DNA of 64,000 nt, taken from CAZFDT01 sp964518335 (GTDB taxonomy: Bacteria; Planctomycetota; Phycisphaerae; Phycisphaerales; Phycisphaeraceae). The notes beneath the pieces were generated by a model that made no database searches, was not told where the DNA came from, and was given only the letters and a program-made list of their open reading frames with translations. Shown here one piece after another: positions 1-8,035 of the stretch. Every line of letters starts with the position of its first letter. The first letter of the stretch is position 1. The stretch is taken from positions 48,227-112,226 of the forward strand of contig CAZFDT010000008.1 in the NCBI GenBank assembly GCA_964518335.1. Direction: 5' to 3'. Position numbers and translations under genes: made by a program.

Positions 1-1753
1 CGTGGTTGTCGTAGTGGCAGCCGGTGTAACCGATCGGGTCGTCGAAGCGACGGCGCTGGATCTGATCGTCGAGCGTGAGCACGTGCTCGGTGATGACCTG
101 CCGCGCCTGGCGCAGGCCGATGGCGGGTGCGATGTAGGTCGGGCGGCTGAGGTTGTCGAAGCTGTCGCGCAGGTACTGGCGGATGGCCACCAGGCGGGCG
201 CGGGTGAAGTCCTGCGGGTCGGTCGGATCGCACCACCCGGCGTCGAAGTTGACCACCGCCATGCGTGGCCGACCGTGCAGGTCGCGCAGCCTGCCCGATG
301 ACTGTGAATACGCGTGGGGCAGCCCGTCGTGCTCGCGTCCGAAGGTGAACTCGGCCCCGGCCATGGCGCACAGGTCGCCGTCGCCGGTGCCGTCGATGTA
401 GGCCCGCGCCTCGATGCGGATCGTGCCTCGCGCGGTCGCCACGTGTGCTGCCATGACCCGGCCGTCGCGCACCTGCACGTCATAGAGCAGGGCGCCGGTG
501 CGGAAATCGACCCCCGCCTCGCGCAGCAGCGACTCGGCCGCGATCATCTTCGCCCAGGGATTGAACGGCCCGTCGCCCATGGGCCCGCCGCCGTGGCGCT
601 GCATCAGGTCGCGCGTGCGGTCGTCCACCTCTTTCTGCAGCCCGCCGGGGACACCGAAGTAGTACGTGTGAATGCCCCCGCCCGCGCCGATGCCACCGGC
701 AAACGCCAGGGGCTCGACGCAAACCACCTTCGCACCCGCCCGCGCCGCCGCCAGTGCCGCCAGCGCCCCGCCCGTGCCCGCACCGGCCACGCACACGTCC
801 GCCTGCACCGTGCTCGATGGTGACACCGGCGACAACGGTCGCGTCAGCACGGCCGGCGACACCTCGTGGACGCCGCTGCGGCCCAACGCCTCGACCGCAT
901 GCACGCCCAGCATGCACCGGTCCGCCATCGTCACCGCGGCCGCATCGCTAAACGCAGGCGAAGCGCTGGCTACATTGCGGGCCCCCGACGCCGCCCCGCC
1001 CCCGCCGGCCGCGTACGTCCCCACCGGCTCGATGCTCAGGTGGCTCATCGATACCTGGGCGATTTCGCCACCGATTGCCTGCTCCAGCTCCGCCAGCGCC
1101 GTGAGCACGCGCAGCCGCCACGCCTCGTCGTCGTGCCCGACCTCGACGCTGAGCACCCGCTCGCTGGGCCAGGCCGTCGAACGCAGCGCGGCGGCGCCCG
1201 TCTTCACCTGCGACCAGTCGGCGTGCTGCAGTATCAGGTGCGCCTGCGTGCGCTGCGGACGGCGTCCCTTCGCGCCGGGATCGATCAGCTGCACCACCTC
1301 GCCCGACTCGGTCGCGTCGATCCACTGCCTGCCCGCCACGCGGCGAAGCCCCGCCTTGGTCGCCACGATGAGCGACGTGACCATCGCCCCCTCGCGCTCG
1401 ACCGCCACGGGCTGGGCGTAATAAAGCACGCTTGCGCCACTGTCCAGGAGCTGGTCGGTGGCCACGACCTCGGCGATCGCCCCGTCCAGCCAGCCCTCGG
1501 CCACACCGCCGCGCTTCGCCGACGCCTCGACCAGCGCCCGCCAGCTCGGCGCGTCGCACGTGCCCATCTCCGGGCAGAAGGCCCGGCCAGACTCCCACAC
1601 CAGGTCGCCCCGCGGCCCGATCAGCAGCACCCGCTTGCCCGCCGCACGCAGCGCCTGCGTCGCGGCGAACCCCGCGTGGCCCGAGCCAACCACGACGACA
1701 TCGAACACCTGATTGAACGGCGTGGGACGGACGGACGAAGCGGCCATGGCCAT
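1..1753 (-). CDS. Tandem FAD-dependent oxidoreductase, 3' end cut by window edge
   Basis: The frame stays open from the ATG at 1753 to the left edge, giving 584 residues without the C-terminus. The N-terminus carries a dinucleotide-binding motif, VVVGSGHAGFAATQALRAAG (residues 20-39). A second, complete motif, VAGAGTGGALAALAAARAGA, follows at about residue 321. It is followed by GGIGAGGGIHTYYFG and YIDGTGDGDLCAMAGAEF, which are typical of the FAD_oxidored family (PF12831). The first half has a matching but degenerate WIDATESGEVV. The protein therefore looks like two FAD oxidoreductase modules fused in tandem. The substrate is not evident; planctomycete relatives of this family often sit in sugar-degradation loci. 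It is divergent from the PocR-AraC regulator at 1848, 94 bases away, which may control it. The second ATG at 1747 is an alternative start. The family is well supported; the function is inferred. Confidence 0.85.
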   Translation of the reverse strand, partial: MAMAASSVRPTPFNQVFDVVVVGSGHAGFAATQALRAAGKRVLLIGPRGDLVWESGRAFCPEMGTCDAPSWRALVEASAKRGGVAEGWLDGAIAEVVATDQLLDSGASVLYYAQPVAVEREGAMVTSLIVATKAGLRRVAGRQWIDATESGEVVQLIDPGAKGRRPQRTQAHLILQHADWSQVKTGAAALRSTAWPSERVLSVEVGHDDEAWRLRVLTALAELEQAIGGEIAQVSMSHLSIEPVGTYAAGGGGAASGARNVASASPAFSDAAAVTMADRCMLGVHAVEALGRSGVHEVSPAVLTRPLSPVSPSSTVQADVCVAGAGTGGALAALAAARAGAKVVCVEPLAFAGGIGAGGGIHTYYFGVPGGLQKEVDDRTRDLMQRHGGGPMGDGPFNPWAKMIAAESLLREAGVDFRTGALLYDVQVRDGRVMAAHVATARGTIRIEARAYIDGTGDGDLCAMAGAEFTFGREHDGLPHAYSQSSGRLRDLHGRPRMAVVNFDAGWCDPTDPQDFTRARLVAIRQYLRDSFDNLSRPTYIAPAIGLRQARQVITEHVLTLDDQIQRRRFDDPIGYTGCHYDNH

Positions 1754-1847
1754 GATGATCTGCTCTCAGAAATAGGGCGGGTCGAACCCATCACGATATC
1801 GCCGTCACAGGCCCGTCGCCATGGATTTGCCTGCTATCCTGTTGCAT

Positions 1848-2708
1848 ATGGCAGCCGCAACCGGCCGGATTATCCGCGAACAGGAACCGAAAACGCTTCG
1901 CGAGGAGGTCGCCGCCGTTCTCCACGCCTTCGAGCAGACCACCGGCCTGCAGGTCTGCTTCCGCTCGATGTCCAACCGCTGGCGCGACGCCGACGACCGC
2001 GATGTCGTGGTGGGGCCCCTGACCGTGCATCGCTCGCCCTTCTGCGAGGCTGTCAAGGCCCGTGACCTGCCCGCCTGCACCAAGTGCGACCACGCCGATC
2101 TGCCGTTGTGCTGCACGCCCGGACGCGGACCGTTCGTGCGCACCTGCCACGCCGGCGCCGACGAGGTGCTCGTGCCGCTGTGGAGTGAGGGCGTCCTCGT
2201 CGCCGTCGCCTTCCTGGGGCAGTTCAAACGACGCTTCAGCGGCATGCGCGGCGCCCTGTCCCTGCGACAGGTCAGCGACGCCGACATCCGCCGACTCGAA
2301 CACCTGGCCCTGGGACTGCAGGCCTACCTCCTCGATGTCCTGCGCCGACTCGACGACCAGCGCCGCCAGCACACCACCGGCCGCCGCGCCGCCATCGACG
2401 CCTACATCCGCAAAAGTCTCCCTGCCGGACCCACCCTCCCTGAACTCGCCCACCACCTGGCCCTGTCCACCTCACGCGCCAGCCACGTCGTCCGCGAACT
2501 CACCGGCCAGTCCTTCCAGCAGCTTGTCGAGCACCGCCGCATCGCCGTCGCCCGCGACCTGCTCGCAGGCACCGGCGGCAAGATCGCCTGGGTCGCCCAG
2601 CAAACCGGCTTCCGCGACATCGCCTACTTCTGCCGCTACTTCAAACGCAAGACCGGCCACACCCCCACCGCCTTCCGCAAACAACACCGCCCCCTCGGCT
2701 CCGTCTAA
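1848..2708 (+). CDS. PocR-domain AraC-family transcriptional regulator
   Basis: This 286-residue protein has an N-terminal Cys-rich PocR-like sensory domain (about residues 10-150; CEAVKARDLPACTKCDHAD, then CCTPGRGPFVRTCHAG). A C-terminal AraC/XylS double helix-turn-helix follows (about residues 190-280; IAWVAQQTGFRDIAYFCRYFKRKTG). PocR domains sense small hydrocarbon or sugar-related ligands in known family members. I place the start at ATG 1848 because a TATCCT hexamer at 1835-1840 sits 8 bases upstream and no Shine-Dalgarno sequence is visible. An in-frame ATG at 1821 would add nine residues. The gene is divergent from the FAD oxidoreductase, its most likely target. Confidence 0.85.
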   Translation: MAAATGRIIREQEPKTLREEVAAVLHAFEQTTGLQVCFRSMSNRWRDADDRDVVVGPLTVHRSPFCEAVKARDLPACTKCDHADLPLCCTPGRGPFVRTCHAGADEVLVPLWSEGVLVAVAFLGQFKRRFSGMRGALSLRQVSDADIRRLEHLALGLQAYLLDVLRRLDDQRRQHTTGRRAAIDAYIRKSLPAGPTLPELAHHLALSTSRASHVVRELTGQSFQQLVEHRRIAVARDLLAGTGGKIAWVAQQTGFRDIAYFCRYFKRKTGHTPTAFRKQHRPLGSV

Positions 2709-2711
2709 CCC

Positions 2712-2758
2712 CCCCCGGAAGTTATCCACAGGAATCGGGTAGCCCCCGCTTCCGGGGG
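2712..2758. repeat. Inverted repeat with a DnaA-box-like loop
   Basis: A perfect 10-base inverted repeat, CCCCCGGAAG (2712-2721) and CTTCCGGGGG (2749-2758), starts four bases after the stop codon of the AraC gene. It could act as a weak transcription terminator, but no T-run follows. The 27-base loop contains TTATCCACA (2722-2730), an exact match to the bacterial DnaA-box consensus. Confidence 0.5.
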
Positions 2759-2910
2759 TAATCGGAATCACTGGGTTTTCACCTTCACCACACGATGCGC
2801 CGGCCAATTCGGCAGTGGGCCTCCGACCACATGGCGCATGTCGAACTTCGGATGTGGGATGTAGAAATGTACCACTGCATGCGACCCACTCCCATGGCCA
2901 TGCGCCTTCC

Positions 2911-3025
2911 GATACCCGACACCCGACACCCGAACCCCGCCTCCCGTACCCTCCACCTTTTGCCCTTTGCCTTCCGACCCTGATCGCTGATCCCTGTTCC
3001 CTGTACCCTGCCTCTGCCCCCCGTC
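2911..3025. repeat. Degenerate heptamer tandem repeats (CCCGACA / CCCTGTT type)
   Basis: On the plus strand the sequence is built of roughly 7-base units such as ACCCGAC, ACCCGAA, TTTGCCC, TCCCTGT and ACCCTGC. It is strongly pyrimidine-biased and has no coding potential. The look is that of short tandemly repeated repetitive sequences known from intergenic DNA of cyanobacteria and other bacteria. Confidence 0.5.
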
Positions 3026-3292
3026 CACTGCAACACTTCATTCTACCCCCGCCCGGTGCGGCGCATAGTCTCGCGGGGGAAAATTCCGGGGTCCGGGGGG
3101 CCGGCGTAGGGGTGAGCGACGAGGGCCAAGGCCCCGGCAGACGACGCTGAGGTGCTCCTCAAAAACTGGGCGCTGGATTAGGATGTTCTCTCTGGTGCCA
3201 AGCACGATTTCTGCGATTGTGGCGACACGCTATGCACCTCCGACGGCGTTGGCGGTTTGAGTGTTGACGATGTGGCCACGCCGTGACGCTGC

Positions 3293-4141
3293 TCAACGCG
3301 CAACCTTGAAGCCAAAGATGCCCACCGAGAAATAGGGTGCTGCGGCAGTTTCAAAGCTCATGGTTTCCCCGTGGCCATCCAGGAATAAGGCATTGCCACG
3401 ATCGTTGTGTGGGAAGCTCATTCCGCCATAATTCTTGGTGAGCACGCCATTAAAGCTGCTGTTGGGGTCGTCGTAAACCATGCCATAGGGCACCACAGAA
3501 GATTCGCGATAGCTGATGGGAAAGGGGTTTGTGATCCCGACGCCGTAGAAGATGCCGGCGTCGGCGAAAGCCGCGACACGGCTCGGATTCAGAATATCGT
3601 GGAATCGAACGCCACTTCCGAAGCGGATGGAGCCGTTCCGCGGATGGTGGTAGGTCGGCGTTAATGGCCAGTCATCTGGGCCGTACCAATGAAAGTCGCC
3701 GTTGTAGTTGTAGCTGCCTCTTTCATTGCCCCAAAGTCTGACGATGGACCCAAATTGATTGACCCAGCTCGAGCACCACCATGGGCCTTTGGCATCTTCA
3801 CGCTTTGAGATGCCCTTGGGCTCGACCGCGAAGTAGGGAGCCACGAATACATGCCAAGGATCATACCTTTCACCCCAGAGAGAGGGTGTCGCAGGATTGA
3901 GGGGTGGTTTGACATAGTTCGGCGGCGCCAGATTCCGGTTGTCATTGCGATACCCCTGCAGGGCCATGGCGATCTGGCGCAGGTTGCTGAGGCACACCAC
4001 CGTGTGGGCCGTCTCTCGGGCCTGCCGCAATGCCGGTAACAGCAGCGAGATAAGCAGGACAAGGATGCTGATGACCACGAGCAGCTCAATCAAGGTGAAA
4101 CCGCGGCGATCACCTTGAAACGATTCCGAGGTATGCAACAT
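3293..4141 (-). CDS. H-X9-DG type pseudopilin (prepilin-type N-terminal methylation protein)
   Basis: This 282-residue protein has a short basic leader followed by GFTLIELLVVIS, the prepilin peptidase cleavage/methylation motif. A hydrophobic helix and a globular domain follow, ending in the H-X9-DG signature (HNDRGNALFLDGH). It is predicted to be an inner-membrane pseudopilin assembled or exported by a type II secretion/type IV pilus-like system, as is common in planctomycetes. The start is ATG 4141 because GGAG lies 7 bases upstream; a TTG at 4174 is the longer alternative. The gene is visibly less GC-rich than its surroundings and lies next to a dead integrase, so transfer is possible. Operator-like palindromes lie upstream at 4206-4243. 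Confidence 0.85.
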   Translation of the reverse strand: MLHTSESFQGDRRGFTLIELLVVISILVLLISLLLPALRQARETAHTVVCLSNLRQIAMALQGYRNDNRNLAPPNYVKPPLNPATPSLWGERYDPWHVFVAPYFAVEPKGISKREDAKGPWWCSSWVNQFGSIVRLWGNERGSYNYNGDFHWYGPDDWPLTPTYHHPRNGSIRFGSGVRFHDILNPSRVAAFADAGIFYGVGITNPFPISYRESSVVPYGMVYDDPNSSFNGVLTKNYGGMSFPHNDRGNALFLDGHGETMSFETAAAPYFSVGIFGFKVAR

Positions 4142-4205
4142 GCCTTTGCTCCGAGAGGCCGATGGGACGACCAAGGCACATCCACCTGCTTCTCACCTAG
4201 GTTAC

Positions 4206-4260
4206 ATGCATCGATGCATATTGCAATCAAATTGTCACACAATCGGAAAATACATGTCAA
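4206..4260 (-). promoter_or_regulatory. Promoter/operator region of the pseudopilin gene
   Basis: Reading the minus strand, TTGACA (4260-4255) is followed 18 bases later by GACAAT (4236-4231), a fair -35/-10 pair. The -10 overlaps the palindrome ATTGT-CAC-ACAAT (4231-4243). Downstream lies the perfect 14-base palindrome ATGCATCGATGCAT (4206-4219), whose central CG resembles operators of LacI-family repressors. I infer that the pseudopilin gene is repressed by a LacI/XylR-type regulator. Confidence 0.45.
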
Positions 4261-4261
4261 T

Positions 4262-4690
4262 ACAACCTCTCCGCGTTTGAGGATCTGGCGGAAGCGTTCG
4301 AGCACGCCCAGTTGAGTGGGCGCGCGGCAGGCGATGCGGACGTGCGTGATGTCGTCGGCCACGTGCTGGGCGAAGCATCGGGACATGAAGCTCGATCCGC
4401 CCCCGGAATGGTCGGTGACGATTAAAGGGAGGCCCGTCGAGCCTGCTGTGCAGACGGCTCGCCTCGGCCTTGGCCTGGTCGATGGCGCCGATGACCTGGG
4501 CGGTGCAGTACGAGTCGGTCAAGTGCAACGCCAGCAGGTAGCGCATGCCCCCGAAAGTGTCGCTGACGATCACTGCATGCCACCAGCCATGCCCGGGGAT
4601 GTGGATGTACATCTGCCAGAGGTCGTTGGGCACCTCCTGGGGCAGGAGTTCCCAGAGCTTGACGGCCTGGTAGAGGCCCGCCTCAGATTC
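4262..4690 (-). pseudogene. Degenerate integrase/transposase (DDE, rve-type) fragment
   Basis: Two minus-strand frames together resemble an integrase catalytic core. One frame (about 4681-4433) reads VPNDLWQMYIHIPGHGWWH, then RYLLALHLTDSY and AKAEASRLHSRLDG. After a frame change near 4430 the other reads MSRCFAQHVADDITHVRIA and TQLGVLERFRQILKRGEV. Intact relatives have DLWQMDVTY, VTDNGP and LLERFHQTLK. Here the first catalytic Asp is missing, the second block is altered, and neither the N-terminal DNA-binding part nor terminal inverted repeats are visible. It is a remnant, not an active element. Confidence 0.65.
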
Positions 4691-4893
4691 GGATCGTGGT
4701 TCGTGGCTCGAGTCTGAATCGGCGCCCATCTGTGAAATCTGTGGACAGCTCCTTCCCGCGTTTGGATTGTGACCCCTCGCAGGACCAGCGGCTGCTCTTG
4801 ACCGGCGGCGCCGGTGATGGACAATAGTCTGGCCGGTTGGCAGCCCTTCCCGGGGCGCGGGCGGCCGGCGAGGGGGCCTCATTCGTCAGTGTC
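4691..4893. other. Intergenic DNA with an imperfect stem and a CCACAGATTTCACAG motif
   Basis: No gene is visible. Positions about 4711-4750 contain, on the minus strand, CCACAGATTTCACAGATGG, a sequence type I associate with dispersed intergenic repeats. An imperfect inverted repeat (GATTCGGA near 4686 against TCTGAATC near 4713) flanks it. Confidence 0.3.
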
Positions 4894-5196
4894 ATGAGTG
4901 CTGCCGTTATTCATCATCAGCAGAATCGCGTCATGCGGCGATTTCATCTGGCGGACGCGACCTCGTGCGAGCGTGCCTTGCCGCTGTCGGTCATCGGGGT
5001 GCGCCATTCGCTGACTGTCCGTTACCTGCAAGCTCGCGGCGTCATCAGGTGCGCCGGGCCTGATCGCTATTTCATCGACGAGCCAACCGAACATGCGTTT
5101 CGTCAACGCAGATTTCGGTTCACGGTCATCGCGTTGATCGTTGGAGCGTTGGCCATGCTTGCCGTCGCATACGTGGTGGCGTCGAGGGTCCCCTGA
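4894..5196 (+). CDS. Small membrane-anchored protein of unknown function
   Basis: This is a 100-residue protein. The soluble N-terminal part (RRFHLADATSCERALPLSVI, then VRYLQARGVIRCAGPDRYFIDE) resembles a small winged-helix-like domain found in many short bacterial membrane proteins (pattern ATSxExAxxLxxxG...GVIxxxxxxRYYxDE). One transmembrane helix follows (about residues 75-98, FTVIALIVGALAMLAVAYVV). The start at 4894 is chosen because the conserved part begins shortly after it; upstream in-frame codons read as low-complexity sequence. Its role is unknown. Confidence 0.65.
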   Translation: MSAAVIHHQQNRVMRRFHLADATSCERALPLSVIGVRHSLTVRYLQARGVIRCAGPDRYFIDEPTEHAFRQRRFRFTVIALIVGALAMLAVAYVVASRVP

Positions 5197-5395
5197 CGGC
5201 CGGCTGCAGTTGACCGGCGACGCCCGCGAAGGGCGCATCACCTTGTCGGTGGGGAGCCTGTGTCGCCTTGACTTGGCTTTGGACAGCTCACGGAAGCGGG
5301 CGGGCGGCGCGCGGCGGCGGTCTGGCTGTGGCGGGCGAATGGTGTATCCTTGGGTCTGGTTCGATGGGCGGGGGGGGGGCACAAGGAGCGCAGTG

Positions 5396-6265
5396 ATGAG
5401 CTGGACGATGCTTGCGGATTACGCCAATGTGTGTGGGGAGGGGCCGCTGTGGCATGCGGGGGAGAAGCGGGTGTATTGGGGCGACATCCCGACGGGCCGG
5501 CTGTTCCGGTACGACCCGGCGACGGGGCGGCACGAGATGGTGTATCACGACCGGCCGGTGGGCGGGTACACGATCCAGGCGGACGGGTCGCTGCTGTTGT
5601 TCCGTGATCGTGGCAACGTGGTGGTGTGGCGCGAGGGGCGGGTGGTGCGGACGGTCATCGAGGAGGTGGCGGAGCTGGCGGACACGCGCTTCAACGACGT
5701 GGTCGCCGACCCGGAGGGCCGGGTGTTCTGCGGGACGATGAGCAGCAAGACGATCAAGGGGCGGCTGCACCGTCTCGACCGCGACGGATCGCTGCACGTG
5801 CTGCTGACCGATCAGGGCACGCCCAACGGGATGGGGTTCACGGCCGACCGGACGAAGATGTACTACAACGACTCGAACAAGGCCACGACGTGGCTGTTCG
5901 ATTACGACCCCAAGACCGGGGCGCTGACGAACCAGCGGGTGTTCCGCGACGCCAAAGCGTCGAATGATCGCGGGCGTCAGGACGGGCTGGTCGTGGACGG
6001 CGAGGACCACGTGTGGACCGCGCGGTGGGACGGATCGTGCGTGATCCGCTACAACCCGGCGGGCCAGATCGTGGCGACGCACGACCTGCCATGCCCCAAC
6101 GTCACGTCGCTGATCTTCGGCGGCGACGACCTCACGGAGCTGTATGTCACGTCGGCGGGCGGCGACAAGAAGGAGCAGCACGGGCCTCATGCCGGTGCGC
6201 TGTTCCGGCTTGACGGACACGGGGCGAAGGGGCAGGCCGAGTACCTCTCGCGCATCGCGATCTGA
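5396..6265 (+). CDS. SMP-30/gluconolactonase family protein
   Basis: This 289-residue protein is a six-bladed beta-propeller of the SMP-30/gluconolactonase/LRE family (PF08450). Family members hydrolyse sugar lactones using a bound divalent metal. The expected metal and substrate ligands are visible: Glu15 in GEGPLWH, Asn100 in RFNDVV, Asn144 in GTPNGMGF, and Asp196 in RQDGLVVDGEDHVW. There is no signal peptide, so it is probably cytoplasmic. The start at ATG 5396 is fixed by AAGGAG at 5383-5388. A run of ten G (5370-5379) sits in the leader just before the ribosome binding site. It converges on the MFS transporter gene, with a large inverted repeat between them, and could act on lactones made by sugar dehydrogenases. 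Confidence 0.88.
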   Translation: MSWTMLADYANVCGEGPLWHAGEKRVYWGDIPTGRLFRYDPATGRHEMVYHDRPVGGYTIQADGSLLLFRDRGNVVVWREGRVVRTVIEEVAELADTRFNDVVADPEGRVFCGTMSSKTIKGRLHRLDRDGSLHVLLTDQGTPNGMGFTADRTKMYYNDSNKATTWLFDYDPKTGALTNQRVFRDAKASNDRGRQDGLVVDGEDHVWTARWDGSCVIRYNPAGQIVATHDLPCPNVTSLIFGGDDLTELYVTSAGGDKKEQHGPHAGALFRLDGHGAKGQAEYLSRIAI

Positions 6266-6273
6266 GCGTTCTT

Positions 6274-6342
6274 CTCGTACTCGTACCTCGTACTCGTCAT
6301 CGAGTGCGGGTCACGATGACGAGTACGAGGTACGAGTACGAG
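6274..6342. repeat. Perfect 29-base inverted repeat built of TACTCG units
   Basis: The arms 6274-6302 and 6314-6342 are perfectly complementary around an 11-base loop. They consist of repeated CGTACT/AGTACG hexamer-like units. The element lies between the convergent SMP-30 and MFS genes and could serve as a bidirectional terminator, although no T-run follows. The MFS stop codon is in the loop, so the right arm encodes the last ten or so residues of that protein. Confidence 0.8.
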
Positions 6343-7879
6343 TACGATCGGATTTGTTTTCCCGTCCATTCCCCACGCGGTAGGTCCAGCGCATCACCTG
6401 CCCCGCCAACTGGACGGGCATCATGCGCATGCGCTGGACGTTGGAGTAGAACTCGCCGGCGGTGATGCGGATGGCCTCGCGGGTGCGGGTGGCGTGGGGC
6501 TCGTGGAGGGTCATGGCGATGATGACGGAGACGGCGCGGAGCGCGGTGGAGATGAGGAAGAGCAGGCCGTGGTAGGTCACGACGATGCCCAGGACGCCGG
6601 GGGCCCAGGTCCAGTGCTTGAGCCAGCCGGCGACGGCCCAGGCGAAGAGACCCGAGAGGACGCCGGCGATGGCGACGGTGAGGCTGTTCATGGCCACGTA
6701 CGCGCTGCCGCCGTGCGTGGCGGCGGGGTTGGCCCGGTCCTGGCGCGTGCCCGCCAGGTCGAGGATGAAGTTGAACGTGGCGATCTCGAAGCCCGGCCAG
6801 GCGACGACGACGCCCATGACGAGGATGTAGCCCAGCCACCAGTTCTCGCGTGTGCACAGCAGCCAGCCCACGGCGCCGAACATGGTGATGAACCCGCTGA
6901 TGAGGATGACGGGTTTTTTGCCCAGGCGGTCGGTGAGGCGGCCCCAGGGCCCGTACACGAACAGGCGCAGGAGCAGGGGCATGGCGACGATGAGGAAGTT
7001 GGCCTGCTGGTTGGTCCAGTGCAGCACGTCGAACATGTAGAGCCAGACGTACTGGCCCATGAAGGCCGTGCCGAAGGTGAAGGTGAAGATGAACGCCAGG
7101 TAGCGGCGGAAGTTGGCGTCGCCCAGCGGGCCGCGGACCATGTCGAGGAGGCGGACGGACTGGCGTGGGCGGGGCTGGGGCGGGTCGGCGACGGTGCGGA
7201 AGCAGAGGATGTCGAGCGTGCCGAACAGTCCCGCCACGGCGAGGATGGCGCTGGTGACGCGCAGCATGAGTTGCGAGGCGGCCAGGGCGCCGTCGGAGGC
7301 GGCGCCGGCCCGGTCGGTGACGTCGAGTGCGTAGCCGATGCCCAGGGTGACGACCAGCCCGATGGAGTTGCCCACGTTGTTTCGCAGGGCGAAGTAGCGG
7401 CCGCGGACGCGACGGGGGATGAGGTCGCTCATCCAGTTCATCCACGCCGGGCCGCTGGCGCTGGCGAGGATCCACGACAGCGCCAGCAGGGCGAGCATGG
7501 TGGGCCACCAGAGGTTGTGCTCGGCGCCGTGGAGCGTGACGGTGCGCGGCAGGAGCCAAGGCACGGCCGCGGCGACCGACCAGAGCAGCCGACTGAGCGT
7601 CGCCAGCACGAGGAAGACGATTTTGCGCTGGCCGTAGCGTTCGAGCAGATAGCTGGCGGGCAACTGAAACAGCGTGCCGATGAACGGCAGGGCCGTGAGG
7701 TAGCCAAAGTGCTTGTCCTCCATGCCCAGGCCGCGGCCGAACTGGGTCATCGCCGCGCCGTTGATGGCCCAGACCCAGACCGAGCCGAAGACCCACGCCA
7801 GCGTGACCATCCGCAGGTGGGGCATCAGCCGGTCGCCGCCGACCTCGCCACGGACAGACTGAGCGTGCAGCAGGGACAT
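6311..7879 (-). CDS. Major facilitator superfamily transporter
   Basis: This 522-residue polytopic membrane protein shows about twelve hydrophobic segments, starting with LRMVTLAWVFGSVWVWAING. MFS loop motifs between helices include YLLERYGQRKIVF and GRLTDRLGKKPVILISG. It probably exports or imports a small solute; the neighbouring SMP-30 lactonase hints at a sugar-related substrate, but this is guesswork. The start at ATG 7879 directly precedes the first conserved residues; the longer frame to 7993 is low-complexity. The C-terminal tail (NKSDRTRTRTSYSSS) is encoded by an inverted-repeat arm and is unlikely to be native to the family. Confidence 0.88.
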   Translation of the reverse strand: MSLLHAQSVRGEVGGDRLMPHLRMVTLAWVFGSVWVWAINGAAMTQFGRGLGMEDKHFGYLTALPFIGTLFQLPASYLLERYGQRKIVFLVLATLSRLLWSVAAAVPWLLPRTVTLHGAEHNLWWPTMLALLALSWILASASGPAWMNWMSDLIPRRVRGRYFALRNNVGNSIGLVVTLGIGYALDVTDRAGAASDGALAASQLMLRVTSAILAVAGLFGTLDILCFRTVADPPQPRPRQSVRLLDMVRGPLGDANFRRYLAFIFTFTFGTAFMGQYVWLYMFDVLHWTNQQANFLIVAMPLLLRLFVYGPWGRLTDRLGKKPVILISGFITMFGAVGWLLCTRENWWLGYILVMGVVVAWPGFEIATFNFILDLAGTRQDRANPAATHGGSAYVAMNSLTVAIAGVLSGLFAWAVAGWLKHWTWAPGVLGIVVTYHGLLFLISTALRAVSVIIAMTLHEPHATRTREAIRITAGEFYSNVQRMRMMPVQLAGQVMRWTYRVGNGRENKSDRTRTRTSYSSS

Positions 7880-8035
7880 GGTCGAGTGCGACGCGCGGGG
7901 CGCCGCAACAGGCAGGAGGCTGGAGGCGGATGTGGCTGCGATCCGTCGCACCCACGACGCGCGGCATGGTATCGCCCCCCCACCAAAGGGCAAATCCGCG
8001 GGGCGGGCGGCGCCCGGTTCGAGCCGCGGCGGGCA

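Larger units (their letters stand above)
2709..3292. other. 584-base gene-free region with degenerate repeats
   Basis: No convincing gene is present. Besides the hairpin at 2712-2758 and the pyrimidine-rich heptamer repeats at 2911-3025, the last 150 bases are noticeably lower in GC. On the plus strand, one frame from about 3122 to 3286 reads through a single TAG into a Cys/Asp-rich stretch (CDCGDTLCTSDGVGG, then LSVDDVATP and a stop). This could be the decayed end of a lost gene, but I cannot assign it. Confidence 0.4.

Noticed and set aside
2722..2730. Replication origin
   Set aside because: Only one DnaA box, no AT-rich unwinding region, and no dnaA, dnaN or gyr genes nearby.
2911..3025. 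CRISPR array
   Set aside because: Units are only about 7 bases and degenerate, with no spacers and no cas genes.
4262..4690. Active insertion sequence
   Set aside because: The reading frame is broken, a catalytic Asp is lost, and no terminal repeats or target duplications were found.
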